Below are positions 53,273-62,699 of a stretch of DNA of 64,000 bases, piece by piece. A program made the position numbers and the translations under genes. The notes under the pieces are model-generated. The model ran no database searches and was not told the origin of the DNA. It was given only the letters and a program-made list of their open reading frames with translations. Numbering within the stretch: the first letter of the stretch is position 1; every line of letters begins with the position of its first letter. This stretch comes from Pseudoxanthomonas jiangsuensis (GTDB taxonomy: Bacteria > Pseudomonadota > Gammaproteobacteria > Xanthomonadales > Xanthomonadaceae): positions 124,001 through 188,000 of the forward strand of contig NZ_PDWL01000003.1 in the NCBI RefSeq assembly GCF_010093185.1, in the 5' to 3' direction.

Positions 53273-55441
53273 TCAGGCCGCGCGCGCCACGTCGTCGCCC
53301 TCGGCCTGCAGCCGGAAGCGGCCCATCGCCGTGCGCAGGGCCTGGGCGCGTTCGCGCAGGGAGGCGCTGGCGGCGGCCACTTCCTCGACCAGCGCGCTGT
53401 TCTGCTGGTTCACCGACTCCAGGTCGCCGACCGAGCGGCTCAGCTGCTGCAGGCCCTGCGACTGCTCCTGGGCCGAGTCGGCCGCCTGCTGGGCCAGGCT
53501 GGCGATGGTCTCGTTGGAGCGGGCGATCGATTCCAGCTGCTGGCGCGACTCATCCACCAGACCGCTGCCTTCGCCGACCCGGGTGATCGCGTCGCTGATC
53601 AGGTCGCGGATCTCCTTGGCCGAGGTCGCGCTGCGGTGGGCCAGGCTGCGGACCTCGGTGGCGACCACCGCGAAGCCGCGGCCGTGCTCGCCGGCGCGCG
53701 CGGCCTCGACCGCCGCGTTCAGGGCCAGGATGTTGGTCTGGAAGGCGATCGCGTCGATCAGGGCGATGATCTCGCCGATCCGGCGGCTGGCGTCGGTGAT
53801 CGAGACCATCGAGGCGCTGGCCTGCTCGGCCACGCTCACGCCCTGGCGCGAGCCGTCCAGCGCGCCGTGGGTCAGGCTGCTGGTCTGGCGGCTGTTCTCG
53901 GCCGCGCTGCGGGCGGCGGCCAGCAGCTGCTCGATGCTGGCGGCGCTGTCCTGCAGGGCGTTGGCCTGGCGCTCGGTGCGGCCGGACAGGTCGGCGTTGC
54001 CGCGGGCGATCTCCTCGATCCCGATGCCGACTTCCTCGGCGTTGAACATGCTCTCGCGGATGGTCTGGGAGACGCTGTCCAGCGAGCGGTTCAGGGCTTC
54101 GGTCAGGGTCTTGAGGGTGCCGGCGTAGTCGTTGTGGATGCGCCGGGTGAGGTCGCCCTCGGCCAGCGCCTGGGTGGTGGCGCCGATCTCCTCGAACGCC
54201 TCCTCCAGCGAGGCCATCGAGCGGTTGAGCGCGCGCTTGAGCCGGTCCAGGTCGCCCGGCAGCTGGGCTTCGATGCGCTGCGAGAAGTCGCCGTCGGCGG
54301 CGCCGCTGAGGGCGTGCTCCAGCGCGGCCAGCGACTGCTGCAGCAGGCCCATGGCGCGGTCGACCTTGGCCCGGGACTCGCCCTCGACCTCGGCGCTCAT
54401 GCGCGCGGAGAAGTCGCCGCGGGCCATCGCGTCCATCACCGCGTCCAGCGCCTCCATGGTCTTCTGCACGCTGTCGGCGCTGGCGTTGACGCCGGTCTTG
54501 AGCCGGGCCAGGTCGCCGGGCAGGTCGGCGGCCACGCGGTGGCCGAAGTCGCCGCGGCCGACCGCGGCCAGGACGTCGTTGGACTCGGCGATGGCCGCGT
54601 TCAGCGCGGCCAGCAGGGCGTTGAAGGAATGGCACATGGCGCTGATCGCGTCGCGGCCCTCTGCCTCCACGCGCACGCCGAAGTTGCCGCGGGCGACCTC
54701 GGCGATGGCCTGGTCCAGGCGCTCGATCGGATGGCGGATGGCGGCGTCGACCAGCAGCACGGTGACCACCGCCAGCAGCCCCAGCACCAGGACGATGCCG
54801 ATGCCGACCTTGAGCGCGCCGCGCGAGCGCGCGGTGGCGCCGGCGATCGCGGCCTGCGAGGAGCTCTCGCTGTCCTTGGCCAGCTGCGCCAGCTCGTTGC
54901 GCACTTCCTCGAACGCGGCCTGCTTCTCGGCGGCCAGCGCCTGGAAGGTCTCCATGTCGCCGTCGCCGGCGATCATCCCCGACACCGCGGTGCCGCTGCG
55001 CTCGACGTAGCGGTCCCATAGCGCGGCCAGGGTGTCCATGCGCGCGGCGTAGGCCGGGTCGGTGGCCTTGATCGCCAGCAGGCGCTCGCGGGTGGCGGCG
55101 GCCTGCTTGTTGGCGTCCTCGATCAGGAACTCGTCGCGGTCGCCCAGCGCCTGGGTGAACAGGCCCTGGGTCTCGACCAGGCCCTGGTTGGCCTGCGCCG
55201 CCAGGGTCATCACCGGCAGGGTGCGTTCGGCGAAGCCGTCCAGGGTGTCGGTGTTGGCGCGCAGCACCACCGCCGAGTAGACGAAGTAGCCCAGCAGCCC
55301 GGCCAGGGCGATCGCCGGCAGCAGCAGGATCTTGCTGCGGATCGACAGGTGGCGCAGGCGGCGGGCACCGGCGGCGACCAGCGGGGCGAGGCGGAGGGAG
55401 GGGCGGGGAAGCCGCATCGGGCTTCCGCTGGACGACGACAT
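53273..55441 (-). CDS. Methyl-accepting chemotaxis protein with multiple HAMP-like repeats
   Basis: A 722-residue chemoreceptor starting at 55441 (GGAG 7 nt upstream; the ATG 7 codons earlier and a later one are less supported). There is one span near residues 40-55 ([20 protein letters not shown]), a helical periplasmic domain of about 150 residues, a second span near 215-235 ([20 protein letters not shown]), then four or so tandem HAMP-like units ([100 protein letters not shown]). The signalling tip is [20 protein letters not shown]. There is no C-terminal receptor-tether pentapeptide. It is divergent from a porin and a PstS-like gene. Confidence 0.93.
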   Translation of the reverse strand: MSSSSGSPMRLPRPSLRLAPLVAAGARRLRHLSIRSKILLLPAIALAGLLGYFVYSAVVLRANTDTLDGFAERTLPVMTLAAQANQGLVETQGLFTQALGDRDEFLIEDANKQAAATRERLLAIKATDPAYAARMDTLAALWDRYVERSGTAVSGMIAGDGDMETFQALAAEKQAAFEEVRNELAQLAKDSESSSQAAIAGATARSRGALKVGIGIVLVLGLLAVVTVLLVDAAIRHPIERLDQAIAEVARGNFGVRVEAEGRDAISAMCHSFNALLAALNAAIAESNDVLAAVGRGDFGHRVAADLPGDLARLKTGVNASADSVQKTMEALDAVMDAMARGDFSARMSAEVEGESRAKVDRAMGLLQQSLAALEHALSGAADGDFSQRIEAQLPGDLDRLKRALNRSMASLEEAFEEIGATTQALAEGDLTRRIHNDYAGTLKTLTEALNRSLDSVSQTIRESMFNAEEVGIGIEEIARGNADLSGRTERQANALQDSAASIEQLLAAARSAAENSRQTSSLTHGALDGSRQGVSVAEQASASMVSITDASRRIGEIIALIDAIAFQTNILALNAAVEAARAGEHGRGFAVVATEVRSLAHRSATSAKEIRDLISDAITRVGEGSGLVDESRQQLESIARSNETIASLAQQAADSAQEQSQGLQQLSRSVGDLESVNQQNSALVEEVAAASASLRERAQALRTAMGRFRLQAEGDDVARAA

Positions 55442-55636
55442 GGGCGACTCCGGGGCATGCACACGGGCGGCGGGAAGGCCGTCCGGTTCGTAGCGGCTAT
55501 CGGCCCGCAGGGCGGCTGGCTTGAGGCCCGGGTTCAGGATTCCGTTAGGAAACGGTTAAAGCCGGCGGCCCGGGGCGCCGATACCGCGATGTGCCCCGAG
55601 CGGGCCCGACCCCTTTCCAGTCCAGGACGCAACGAA

Positions 55637-56767
55637 GTGAAGACCAAGCATTTCTCCACCGGAGCGATGGCGCTGCTCGCGCTGGCCGCCGTTCCGGCCG
55701 CGCACGCCGAAGTCACCTTCAACGGCTTCGGCCAAGTGGTCGCCGGCAGCACCCTCGACCAGGGCAGCCGCGTCGCCGGCACCGACTACGACGACAGCGT
55801 CAGCTTCGATCCCGAATCGCTGTTCGCGCTTCAGGCCACCGCCTCGCTGGGCGACAACGCCGACGCGGTCGCCCAGGTCGTGGCCCGCGGCCGCGACGAC
55901 TTCGAGCCCGAGTTCGCCTGGGCCTACGTGCGCTACCGCTTCAGCCCGACCTGGTCGGTCACCGCCGGTCGCCAGCGCACCCCGTACTTCCGCTATTCGG
56001 ACTACCTGGAAGTGGGCGCGGCCTATCCGTTCATGCGCGTGCCGCTGGGCGTCTACAACCTGCCGTACAGCAACTACAACGGCGTGAACCTGGTCGGCGA
56101 CCGCAGCTTCGACAAGTGGAGCCTGCGCGCGCAGTTCATCTACGGCACCGTGGACGAGGACAACGACACCCTGGACGTGGAAGTGCGCGACCAGGCCGGC
56201 GCCACCTTCGAGGCGAACTACGACGAGTGGCTGTCGCTGCGCGCCAGCTACGTGGTCGGCGAGGCCACCGTGCACGTGGACAGCGCGCAGGCGCTGATCG
56301 CGGCGATCTCGGCCGTGGCCCCGCAGGCCGGCGCGGCGCTGGCGTTCGAGCGCGACGATGCCTCCTTCCTCGGCCTGAGCGCCGAGTTCAACCACGCCGG
56401 CGCCACCGTCGGGGTGGAGTACACCGACATCGACTACGGCGACAACTTCGTCGGCCGGCAGAAGAGCGTGGCGGTGAACGCGGCCTACCGCGCCGGCGAC
56501 TGGACCCCGTACCTGAGCTGGTCGCGCAACCGGGTGCAGCCGGACGCGACCGCGCTGTCGCTGCTGACCCCGGCCCACCCGTACTACCCGTACGCGGTCG
56601 GCCTGCTGGCCAGCCAGGAAGCGGTGGAGAAGTACGCCAGCGCCGGCGTGCGCTACGACGTCAACGCCAACGTGGCGGTGAAGGTCGACTACACCCGCTA
56701 CAAGAGCGACGTCGCCGCCGGGGCCGATGCGGACCTGGTCGCCGCCGGCGTGGTCTTCACGTTCTGA
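55637..56767 (+). CDS. Outer-membrane porin
   Basis: A 376-residue beta-barrel protein. The GTG at 55637 gives the signal peptide MKTKHFSTGAMALLALAAVP ending AHAE, preferred over upstream in-frame codons. The barrel has alternating strands (AEVTFNGFGQVVAGSTLDQG; PEFAWAYVRYRFSPTWSVTA; NLPYSNYNGVNLVG) and the required terminal Phe (VAAGVVFTF). It resembles general or phosphate-selective porins of proteobacteria without the classic OprP lysine ladder being obvious. The next gene, 14 bp on, is a small secreted PstS-like protein, so the two form a unit, divergent from an MCP. Confidence 0.88.
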   Translation: MKTKHFSTGAMALLALAAVPAAHAEVTFNGFGQVVAGSTLDQGSRVAGTDYDDSVSFDPESLFALQATASLGDNADAVAQVVARGRDDFEPEFAWAYVRYRFSPTWSVTAGRQRTPYFRYSDYLEVGAAYPFMRVPLGVYNLPYSNYNGVNLVGDRSFDKWSLRAQFIYGTVDEDNDTLDVEVRDQAGATFEANYDEWLSLRASYVVGEATVHVDSAQALIAAISAVAPQAGAALAFERDDASFLGLSAEFNHAGATVGVEYTDIDYGDNFVGRQKSVAVNAAYRAGDWTPYLSWSRNRVQPDATALSLLTPAHPYYPYAVGLLASQEAVEKYASAGVRYDVNANVAVKVDYTRYKSDVAAGADADLVAAGVVFTF

Positions 56768-56781
56768 CCGGGAGACGAGGA

Positions 56782-57189
56782 ATGAATCGCAAGTTCGTGA
56801 TGGGCCTGGTGCTGTCGGCCCTGAGTTTCCCCTGCCTGGCCGGTTCGGTCGTGGTCGGCGCCGATTCGCCGGCCGCCGCGATGGACGCCGAGGCGGTCAA
56901 GCGTGTGTTCCTGGGGCGCGAGGCTTCGGTCGGCGGCAAGCCGACCGTGGTGGTGTACCAGAAGGGCGGTGCGGCCAAGCAGGCGTTCGAGGGCAAGGTC
57001 CTGGGCCGTTCGGGCGCGGACCTGGCCGGCTACTGGTCCAAGCTGATCTTCACCGGCAAGGCCAAGGCGCCGGAGGAGCTGTCCAGCGATGCGGCGGTGA
57101 AGGCCAAGGTCGCCTCGACCCCGGGCGCGATCGGCTACATCGACGATGCGTCGGTGGACGGCACGGTGAAGGTGCTGTTCAAGTTCTGA
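56782..57189 (+). CDS. Short secreted PstS-like substrate-binding domain protein
   Basis: A 135-residue periplasmic protein with a signal peptide (MNRKFVMGLVLSALSFPCLA). The mature part (SPAAAMDAEAVKRVFLGREA; TVVVYQKGGAAKQAFEGKVL; VKAKVASTPGAIGYIDDASV) is one lobe of the phosphate-binding PstS type-II fold and ends VKVLFKF; full PstS has about 320 residues. The short form is widespread in proteobacteria and its ligand is unproven. It follows the porin by 14 bp with GAGACGAGGA before the ATG. Co-location with a porin and an MCP hints at periplasmic sensing of an anion; this is inference. A terminator follows. Confidence 0.85.
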   Translation: MNRKFVMGLVLSALSFPCLAGSVVVGADSPAAAMDAEAVKRVFLGREASVGGKPTVVVYQKGGAAKQAFEGKVLGRSGADLAGYWSKLIFTGKAKAPEELSSDAAVKAKVASTPGAIGYIDDASVDGTVKVLFKF

Positions 57190-57229
57190 GCCGGGGCGGC
57201 GCGATCCGCCGCCAGGCCGGGATGATGCG

Positions 57230-57255
57230 AACGCCACGGCTCCGGCCGTGGCGTT
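57230..57255 (+). terminator. Terminator after the PstS-like gene
   Basis: An 11-bp stem AACGCCACGGC/GCCGTGGCGTT (57230-57240 with 57245-57255) has a TCCG loop and is followed by CTGCTTTG. It lies between convergent genes. Confidence 0.75.
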
Positions 57256-57280
57256 CTGCTTTGTGCGGTTGCCTGGCGCC

Positions 57281-58333
57281 CTACAGCGGCCGCTTCCCCG
57301 TATCGCCCTGCACCTCGCGCACCAGCCTGGGCACCAGGTAGCCGGACAGGCGCGCGGCGAGGGCGGCGTGCAGGGCGCGGGCCCGTTCGTCGGAGACCTC
57401 GAAGTGGGCCACGCCCTGCACCCGGTCCAGCTGGTGCAGGTAGTAGGGCAGCACACCCGCGGCGAAGCTGCGCTCGGACAGGTCGGCCAGGGCCTCGACG
57501 CTGTCGTTGACCCCGCGCAGCAGAACCGCCTGGTTGAGCAGCTGCACCCCGGCGCCGCGCAGGCGGGCCAGGGCCGCGTCCACCGCGGGGTCGAATTCGT
57601 TGGCGTGGTTGGCGTGGACCACGAAGGCCAGAGGCCAGGGCAGGGCGGCCAGCCACTGCAGCAGGGGCTCGTCCACCCGTTCCGGCAGGACGATGGGCAG
57701 GCGGCTGTGGATGCGCAGGCGCCGGATGTGCGGGATCGCGGCCAGCCGGGCGGTCAGCTCGGCCAGCTTGGGCGTGGCCAGCGACAAAGGGTCGCCGCCG
57801 GACAGGATCACCTCGTCGATGCCCGGATCGGCGGCGATCGCCGCCACCGCGCCGGCCCAGCCGTCGCGGGCGGCGGTCTCCTCGCCATAGGGGAAGTGGC
57901 GGCGGAAGCAGTAGCGGCAGTTCACCGCGCAGCTGCCGGTGGCTACCAGCAGGGCCCGGCCGCGGTATTTCTGGATCACGCCCTCGGCCTTCCTGGCTGC
58001 GCCGTCGCCGACCGCGTCCAGGCTGAAGCCGGGCACGATCCGCTCCTCGGCGTCGACCGGCAGCACCTGGCGCAGCAGCGGATCGTGCAGGTCGCCGTGG
58101 CGCATGCGGGCGACGAAGCCGCGCGGCACCCGCAAAGGGAACTGCGCGGCCGCGGCCTCGGACAGGCCGGCCGCGGCGGCGTCCAGGCCGAGCAGGGCCA
58201 GCAGCTCGCGCGGATCGCGCACCGCCTCGCGCCACAGCCTCTGCCAGCGCGCGGGCGCGGGGAGGGCGGCGGGTGCCGGGTCGGGGCCGGAGGCCGCGGC
58301 CGGCTGCAGGGCGAGGGAGGCTGCGGGTATCAT
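57281..58333 (-). CDS. epmB: EF-P beta-lysylation protein (lysine 2,3-aminomutase-like radical SAM)
   Basis: A 350-residue radical SAM enzyme that converts (S)-alpha-lysine to (R)-beta-lysine for EF-P modification by EpmA. The CxxxCxxC motif is Cys135-Cys139-Cys142 ([18 protein letters not shown]), and the PLP Lys region sits near the C-terminal third ([20 protein letters not shown]). The length of about 350 matches EpmB rather than the longer clostridial aminomutases. It is divergent from efp, the classical arrangement. epmA (the ligase) is not in the window. Confidence 0.95.
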   Translation of the reverse strand: MIPAASLALQPAAASGPDPAPAALPAPARWQRLWREAVRDPRELLALLGLDAAAAGLSEAAAAQFPLRVPRGFVARMRHGDLHDPLLRQVLPVDAEERIVPGFSLDAVGDGAARKAEGVIQKYRGRALLVATGSCAVNCRYCFRRHFPYGEETAARDGWAGAVAAIAADPGIDEVILSGGDPLSLATPKLAELTARLAAIPHIRRLRIHSRLPIVLPERVDEPLLQWLAALPWPLAFVVHANHANEFDPAVDAALARLRGAGVQLLNQAVLLRGVNDSVEALADLSERSFAAGVLPYYLHQLDRVQGVAHFEVSDERARALHAALAARLSGYLVPRLVREVQGDTGKRPL

Positions 58334-58351
58334 GTGCGGTCTGGAATGCAG

Positions 58352-58425
58352 GCCCGGCCGGATCCGGCGGGCCGGGCATTGTAACCGCCCTCTTCACCAC
58401 TGCCCGGCCGCCGTCCCCGGCGGCC
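58352..58425 (+). other. Two GC hairpins in the efp leader
   Basis: GCCCGGCC/GGCCGGGC (58352-58359 with 58370-58377) and GGCCGCCG-TCCC-CGGCGGCC (58406-58425) lie between epmB and efp. They may shape the efp leader mRNA; no U tract is present. Confidence 0.4.
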
Positions 58426-58448
58426 CTGCCATACCCCAAGGAGTTCCC

Positions 58449-59015
58449 ATGGCCTCTTACGGCATGAACGACGTCAAGAACGGGATGAAGATCCTGGTCA
58501 ACAACGAACCCTCGATCATCACCGACACCGAGTACGTCAAGCCGGGCAAGGGCCAGGCCTTCACCCGGGTGAAGTACCGCCAGATCCGCACCGGCCGGGT
58601 GCAGGAAATCACCATGAAGTCGACCGACTCGGTCGAGGCCGCCGACGTGGTAGACACCGACATGCAGTACCTGTACACGGACGGCGAGTACTGGCACTTC
58701 ATGCAGCAGGAGACCTTCGAGCAGGTCCAGGCCGACAAGAACGGCGTCGGCGACGCGGCCAAGTGGCTCAAGGGCGAGGAGGAATGCGTGGTGACCCTGT
58801 TCAACGGCAACCCGATCCAGGTCACCCCGCCGAACTTCGTCGAACTGAAGATCGTGGAGACCGATCCCGGGGTGAAGGGCGACACCGCCGGTACCGGCGG
58901 CAAGCCGGCCACCCTGGAGACCGGCGCGGTGGTGCGCGTGCCGCTGTTCGTCGCCCAGGACGAGGTGATCAAGGTCGACACCCGCAGCGGCGAGTACGTC
59001 AGCCGGGTGAAGTGA
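58449..59015 (+). CDS. efp: Translation elongation factor P
   Basis: A 188-residue factor that relieves ribosome stalling at polyproline. The modification loop is [17 protein letters not shown] with Lys34 in the PGKGQA context that EpmA/EpmB lysylate (the Arg32-type PGRGQ used by EarP is absent). Domains I-III are all present. AAGGAG lies 5 nt before the ATG. EpmB is encoded divergently, consistent with lysyl modification. It is expected to be highly expressed. Confidence 0.97.
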   Translation: MASYGMNDVKNGMKILVNNEPSIITDTEYVKPGKGQAFTRVKYRQIRTGRVQEITMKSTDSVEAADVVDTDMQYLYTDGEYWHFMQQETFEQVQADKNGVGDAAKWLKGEEECVVTLFNGNPIQVTPPNFVELKIVETDPGVKGDTAGTGGKPATLETGAVVRVPLFVAQDEVIKVDTRSGEYVSRVK

Positions 59016-59022
59016 CCTGAGC

Positions 59023-60363
59023 ATGACCGACACCGCCCCCCAGCCCTGCGACCTGTTGATCGAAGCCGGCTGGGTGGTCCCGGTCGAGCCGCACGGCGTG
59101 GTCCTCGAGGACCATGCGGTGGCGGTGACGGCCGGCAGGATCGTCGCGCTGCTGCCCAGCGCCCAGGCGCGAGCCCGCTTCGCCCCGGCCCAGACCGTGC
59201 GGCGCCCCGACGCGGTGCTGATCCCCGGCTTGGTCAACGCCCACACCCACAACCCGATGACCCTGCTGCGCGGGGTGGCCGACGACCTGCCGCTGATGAC
59301 CTGGCTGCAGCAGCACATCTGGCCGGTCGAGGCGGCGGTGATCGGGCCGGAATTCGTCGCCGACGGCATGGCCCTGGCGATCGCCGAGATGCTGCGCGGC
59401 GGCACCACCTGCGCCAACGAGAACTACTTCTTCCCCGACGTCCAGGCCGCGGTCTACAAGCGCCACGGCTTCCGCGCCCTGGTCGGGCTGCCGGTGATCA
59501 ACTTCCCCACCGCCTGGGCGGCCGGCGACGACGAGTACTTCGACAAGGCCGGGCAGGTACACGATGACTGGCGCGACGACCTGCTGGTGGCCACCGCCTT
59601 CGCCCCGCACGCGCCGTACACGGTCAGCGACGCCAACTTCGAGCGGGTGCGGATGCTGGCCGACCAGCTCGACGTCCAGGTCCACCTGCACACCCACGAG
59701 ACCGCGCAGGAGATCGCCGACTCGCTCAAGGAGTACGGCCAGCGCCCGCTGGCGCGGCTGGACCGGCTGGGCCTGGTCAACGACCGCCTGATCGCGGTGC
59801 ACATGACCCAGCTGACCGAGGCCGAGATCCACCTGTGCGCCGAGCGCGGGGTGCACGTGGCCCACTGCGCCGAGTCCAACCTCAAGCTGGCCTCGGGCTT
59901 CTGCCCGGCCTGCGCCCTGCAGCGGGCCGGGGTGAACCTGGCGATCGGCACCGACGGCTGCGCCAGCAACAACGACCTGGACATGTTCGGCGAGCTGCGC
60001 ACCGCCGCGCTGCTGGCCAAGGCCGTGGCCGGCGACGCCACCGCCCTGGATGCGGCAACCGCCTTGCGCGCGGCCACCCTGGGCGGCGCCCGCGCTTTGG
60101 GCTTCGGCGAGCGGATCGGCTCGATCGAGCCGGGCAAGGAGGCCGACCTGGTCTGCGTGGACCTGTCGGCGCTGGAGACCCAGCCCCTGCACCATGTGCT
60201 CTCGCAGCTGGTCTACGCCACCGGCCGGCAGCAGGTGAGCGACGTGTGGATCGCCGGCCGGCGCAAGCTGGATTCGCGGATGCTGGTGGACATCGACACG
60301 GACGCGCTGGTGGCCAATGCACGCCAGTGGCGGCAGCGCATTGCTACGATCCGGACCCAGTGA
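59023..60363 (+). CDS. mtaD: TRZ/ATZ amidohydrolase, methylthioadenosine/S-adenosylhomocysteine deaminase-like
   Basis: A 446-residue metallo-dependent hydrolase. The metal ligands are HTHNPM (residue about 75; xHTH), His in [11 protein letters not shown] (about 230), His in VHMTQL (about 256) and the catalytic Asp in [14 protein letters not shown] (about 310). It resembles enzymes that deaminate methylthioadenosine or adenosylhomocysteine, in the purine/SAM salvage group. The position directly ahead of ubiG, with a shared TGATG junction, is conserved in pseudomonads and xanthomonads. The exact substrate is unproven in this organism. Confidence 0.88.
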   Translation: MTDTAPQPCDLLIEAGWVVPVEPHGVVLEDHAVAVTAGRIVALLPSAQARARFAPAQTVRRPDAVLIPGLVNAHTHNPMTLLRGVADDLPLMTWLQQHIWPVEAAVIGPEFVADGMALAIAEMLRGGTTCANENYFFPDVQAAVYKRHGFRALVGLPVINFPTAWAAGDDEYFDKAGQVHDDWRDDLLVATAFAPHAPYTVSDANFERVRMLADQLDVQVHLHTHETAQEIADSLKEYGQRPLARLDRLGLVNDRLIAVHMTQLTEAEIHLCAERGVHVAHCAESNLKLASGFCPACALQRAGVNLAIGTDGCASNNDLDMFGELRTAALLAKAVAGDATALDAATALRAATLGGARALGFGERIGSIEPGKEADLVCVDLSALETQPLHHVLSQLVYATGRQQVSDVWIAGRRKLDSRMLVDIDTDALVANARQWRQRIATIRTQ

Positions 60364-61097
60364 TGCTTCAGCACGACGCCATGACCACCGCCGCCCACGA
60401 CAACTACCACCAGGCCGAACTGGACAAGTTCGCCGCCCTGGCCAACCGCTGGTGGGACCCGGACGGCCCGCAGAAGGCCCTGCACGTGCTCAACCCGGTG
60501 CGCCTGGAGTACGTGCGCCAGCGCACGCCGCTGGCCGGCGCCCGCGTCCTCGACGTCGGCTGCGGCGGCGGCCTGCTCAGCGAGGCCCTGGCCAAGGCCG
60601 GCGCGCAGGCCACCGCGATCGACCTGGCGCCCGAGCTGGTCAAGGTCGCCCGCCTGCACGGGCTGGAATCGGGCGTGCAGGTCGACTACCAGGTCAAGGC
60701 GGTCGAGGCGCTGGCCGAGGAACGGCCGGGCGGTTTCGACGCGGTGACCTGCATGGAGATGCTCGAGCACGTGCCGGACCCGGCCGCGATCATCGCCGCC
60801 TGCGCGCGGCTGCTGCGCCCCGGCGGACGCCTGTTCCTGTCGACCCTCAACCGCACTCCGGCCGCGTTCGCGCTGGCGATCGTCGGTGCGGAGTACGTGG
60901 CCCGGCTGCTGCCCAAGGGCACCCACCGCTACGCCGACTTCATCCGTCCCTCCGAGCTGGCCGGCTGGCTGCGCCAGACAGGGCTGCAGCTGGAGGACGT
61001 CAGCGGCCTGTTCTACGACCCGGTGCGGCACAAGGCCAGCCTGTCCCGCCGGACCGAGGTGAACTACCTGGCCTGCGCGCTCAAGGCGGAGGCGTGA
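60363..61097 (+). CDS. ubiG: Ubiquinone biosynthesis O-methyltransferase
   Basis: A 244-residue SAM methyltransferase that performs both O-methylations in ubiquinone synthesis. The signature [20 protein letters not shown] near residue 65 and [12 protein letters not shown] near 130 are intact, and the N-terminal membrane-contact segment [20 protein letters not shown] is typical. The first ATG (60363) overlaps the previous stop (TGATG); an ATG at 60381 is also possible. It lies in a tight run with mtaD upstream and a HAD phosphatase downstream. Confidence 0.96.
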   Translation: MLQHDAMTTAAHDNYHQAELDKFAALANRWWDPDGPQKALHVLNPVRLEYVRQRTPLAGARVLDVGCGGGLLSEALAKAGAQATAIDLAPELVKVARLHGLESGVQVDYQVKAVEALAEERPGGFDAVTCMEMLEHVPDPAAIIAACARLLRPGGRLFLSTLNRTPAAFALAIVGAEYVARLLPKGTHRYADFIRPSELAGWLRQTGLQLEDVSGLFYDPVRHKASLSRRTEVNYLACALKAEA

Positions 61098-61099
61098 GC

Positions 61100-61798
61100 G
61101 TGGATTCGGCCGCGGCATCCGCCAAGCGCTTCCCGCGGGTGGCCCTGTTCGACCTCGACGGTACCCTGCTCGACAGCGCCCCGGACATGGTCGCCACCGC
61201 CAACCGCATGTTCGCCGCGCGCGGTCTGCCGCCGGTGGACCCGGACATGCTGCGCAAGCACGTGTCCAAGGGCGCGCGGGCGATGGTCGCGGCGATGTTC
61301 CCGGACCTGGACGAGGCCGGCCGCGATGCGCTGGTGCCCGAGTTCCTGCGGGTCTACCGCGAGGAACTGGGCCGCCACAGCGCGCTGTTCGACGACATCG
61401 CCGCGATGCTGCAGGCGCTGGAGGACGACGGCGCGCGCTGGGGCATCATCACCAACAAGGCCGAGTACCTGGCCCGCGACGTGCTCGCCGGGCTGGACTG
61501 GCAGCAGCGCTGCGCGGTGCTGGTCGGTGGCGACACCTACGCGGAGAAGAAGCCGCATCCGCTGCCTTTGCTGGAAGCGGCGCGGACCCTGGGCGTGGCG
61601 CCGGGCCAGTGCGTTTACGTCGGCGACGACGAACGCGACGTGGTCGCCGCCCGCGCCGCGGGCATGGCCTCGATTGCGGTGACCTGGGGCTACCGCCTGG
61701 ACGGCGAGGACCCCGAGACCTGGCAGGCCGACGCCATGGCCGCGCAGCCGCGCGAGCTGCTCGACCCGGCCGCCTGGCCGGCGCCGCTGTCGCCCTGA
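61100..61798 (+). CDS. HAD phosphatase, Gph-like; possible MupP
   Basis: A 232-residue HAD hydrolase. Motif I is FDLDGTLLDSAPDM near residue 18, motif II IITNKAEYLA, motif III KKPHPLP, and motif IV VGDDERDVVAARAAG. The usual annotation is phosphoglycolate phosphatase (Gph). The position directly after ubiG also matches mupP of Pseudomonas, which encodes N-acetylmuramate-6-phosphate phosphatase of the wall recycling bypass, so both are open. The GTG at 61100 has GGAGG 7 nt upstream; a GTG at 61094, overlapping the ubiG stop, is an alternative with less good spacing. Confidence 0.88.
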   Translation: MDSAAASAKRFPRVALFDLDGTLLDSAPDMVATANRMFAARGLPPVDPDMLRKHVSKGARAMVAAMFPDLDEAGRDALVPEFLRVYREELGRHSALFDDIAAMLQALEDDGARWGIITNKAEYLARDVLAGLDWQQRCAVLVGGDTYAEKKPHPLPLLEAARTLGVAPGQCVYVGDDERDVVAARAAGMASIAVTWGYRLDGEDPETWQADAMAAQPRELLDPAAWPAPLSP

Positions 61799-61802
61799 TT
61801 GC

Positions 61803-62528
61803 ATGGCCGGCCCGACCGCCCTCGACAGCTTCCTCGACAAATGGCGCAGCCGCTGGCCGGAATGGGCGGTGGCCGAAGTGTTCGTGCCGGCGTCGCAGCG
61901 CGAGCGGGCGGTGGCCTGGTTCGCCCTGCTGCAGGAGTTCGACGACATCCTCAACATCGCCGGCGACCCGTTGCCGGCCGACGCCAAGCTCGGCTGGTGG
62001 GGCACCGAACTGCGCGACTGGGCGGGGCAGCGTTCGCGCCACCCGCTCGGCCGCCTGCTCGAACCGGTGCCCGCGCCCTGGGCCGCGCTGGCCGACGCGC
62101 TGCCGGACCTGGTGGCCGCGCGCGCCCGGCCGGCCGACGGCGCCGGCGCCTTCGCCGCGCTGGCCGCCTATGCGCAGGCCGTGGCCGAGGTCGAGGCGGC
62201 GGTGCTGGAAGGCCGGGCCACCGCGCCGCGCGCGCTGGCCGCGCAGGTGCTGGCCACCCGCCTGGCCGAGGCCGGCGTGGACGCGGTGCCGCAGTCTTCG
62301 CAGCCGCGCGCCGACGATACCGCCGGCCGCGAGAACGCCCAGCGCGCCTGGGCCGGCGAACTGCTCGACGCCTGGCCGGCGCGCCCGGGCGGTCCCTTGC
62401 CGCGCCGGGTCTGGTCGGCGCTGGCGCGGCGAAGGCTGCAGCCGTTCGCCGCCGGCCGCCTGCCGCAGCCCGGGCGGCAGCCGCTGCGGATCCTGTGGCG
62501 GGCCTGGCGTGCCGCCGCCGGCGGCTGA
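61803..62528 (+). CDS. Squalene/phytoene synthase-like protein
   Basis: A 241-residue helical protein resembling the phytoene/squalene synthase family (SQRERAVAWFALLQEFDDIL, then DAKLGWWGTELRDWAGQRSR, HPLGRLLEP). Only a weak first aspartate cluster (EFDDI near residue 45) is seen, and a clear second DxxxD motif is missing, so prenyl-transfer catalysis is doubtful. Such degenerate members often follow ubiG-gph in xanthomonads and may serve a non-enzymatic or altered role. It begins 4 nt after the HAD stop, so it is part of the mtaD-ubiG unit. Confidence 0.7.
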   Translation: MAGPTALDSFLDKWRSRWPEWAVAEVFVPASQRERAVAWFALLQEFDDILNIAGDPLPADAKLGWWGTELRDWAGQRSRHPLGRLLEPVPAPWAALADALPDLVAARARPADGAGAFAALAAYAQAVAEVEAAVLEGRATAPRALAAQVLATRLAEAGVDAVPQSSQPRADDTAGRENAQRAWAGELLDAWPARPGGPLPRRVWSALARRRLQPFAAGRLPQPGRQPLRILWRAWRAAAGG

Positions 62529-62699
62529 CGGCACGACGCGACACTGCGTTTCAGCCCGCCGCAAGGGCCGCGCCGGCCGCTGCGGCTACAATTGCCCGCG
62601 AATGGGTCCCGGATCGGTCCTGATTCACCACTCCCCGATCCGGCCCGACCCGCAGGACGCCGCCACCGGCCTGCCTCTCCCCCGAACCAAGCCGCTGCC

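Noticed and set aside
62529..62699. Zur-controlled promoter for folE2
   Set aside because: No AT-rich palindrome resembling a Zur box is present; only a TACAAT box.
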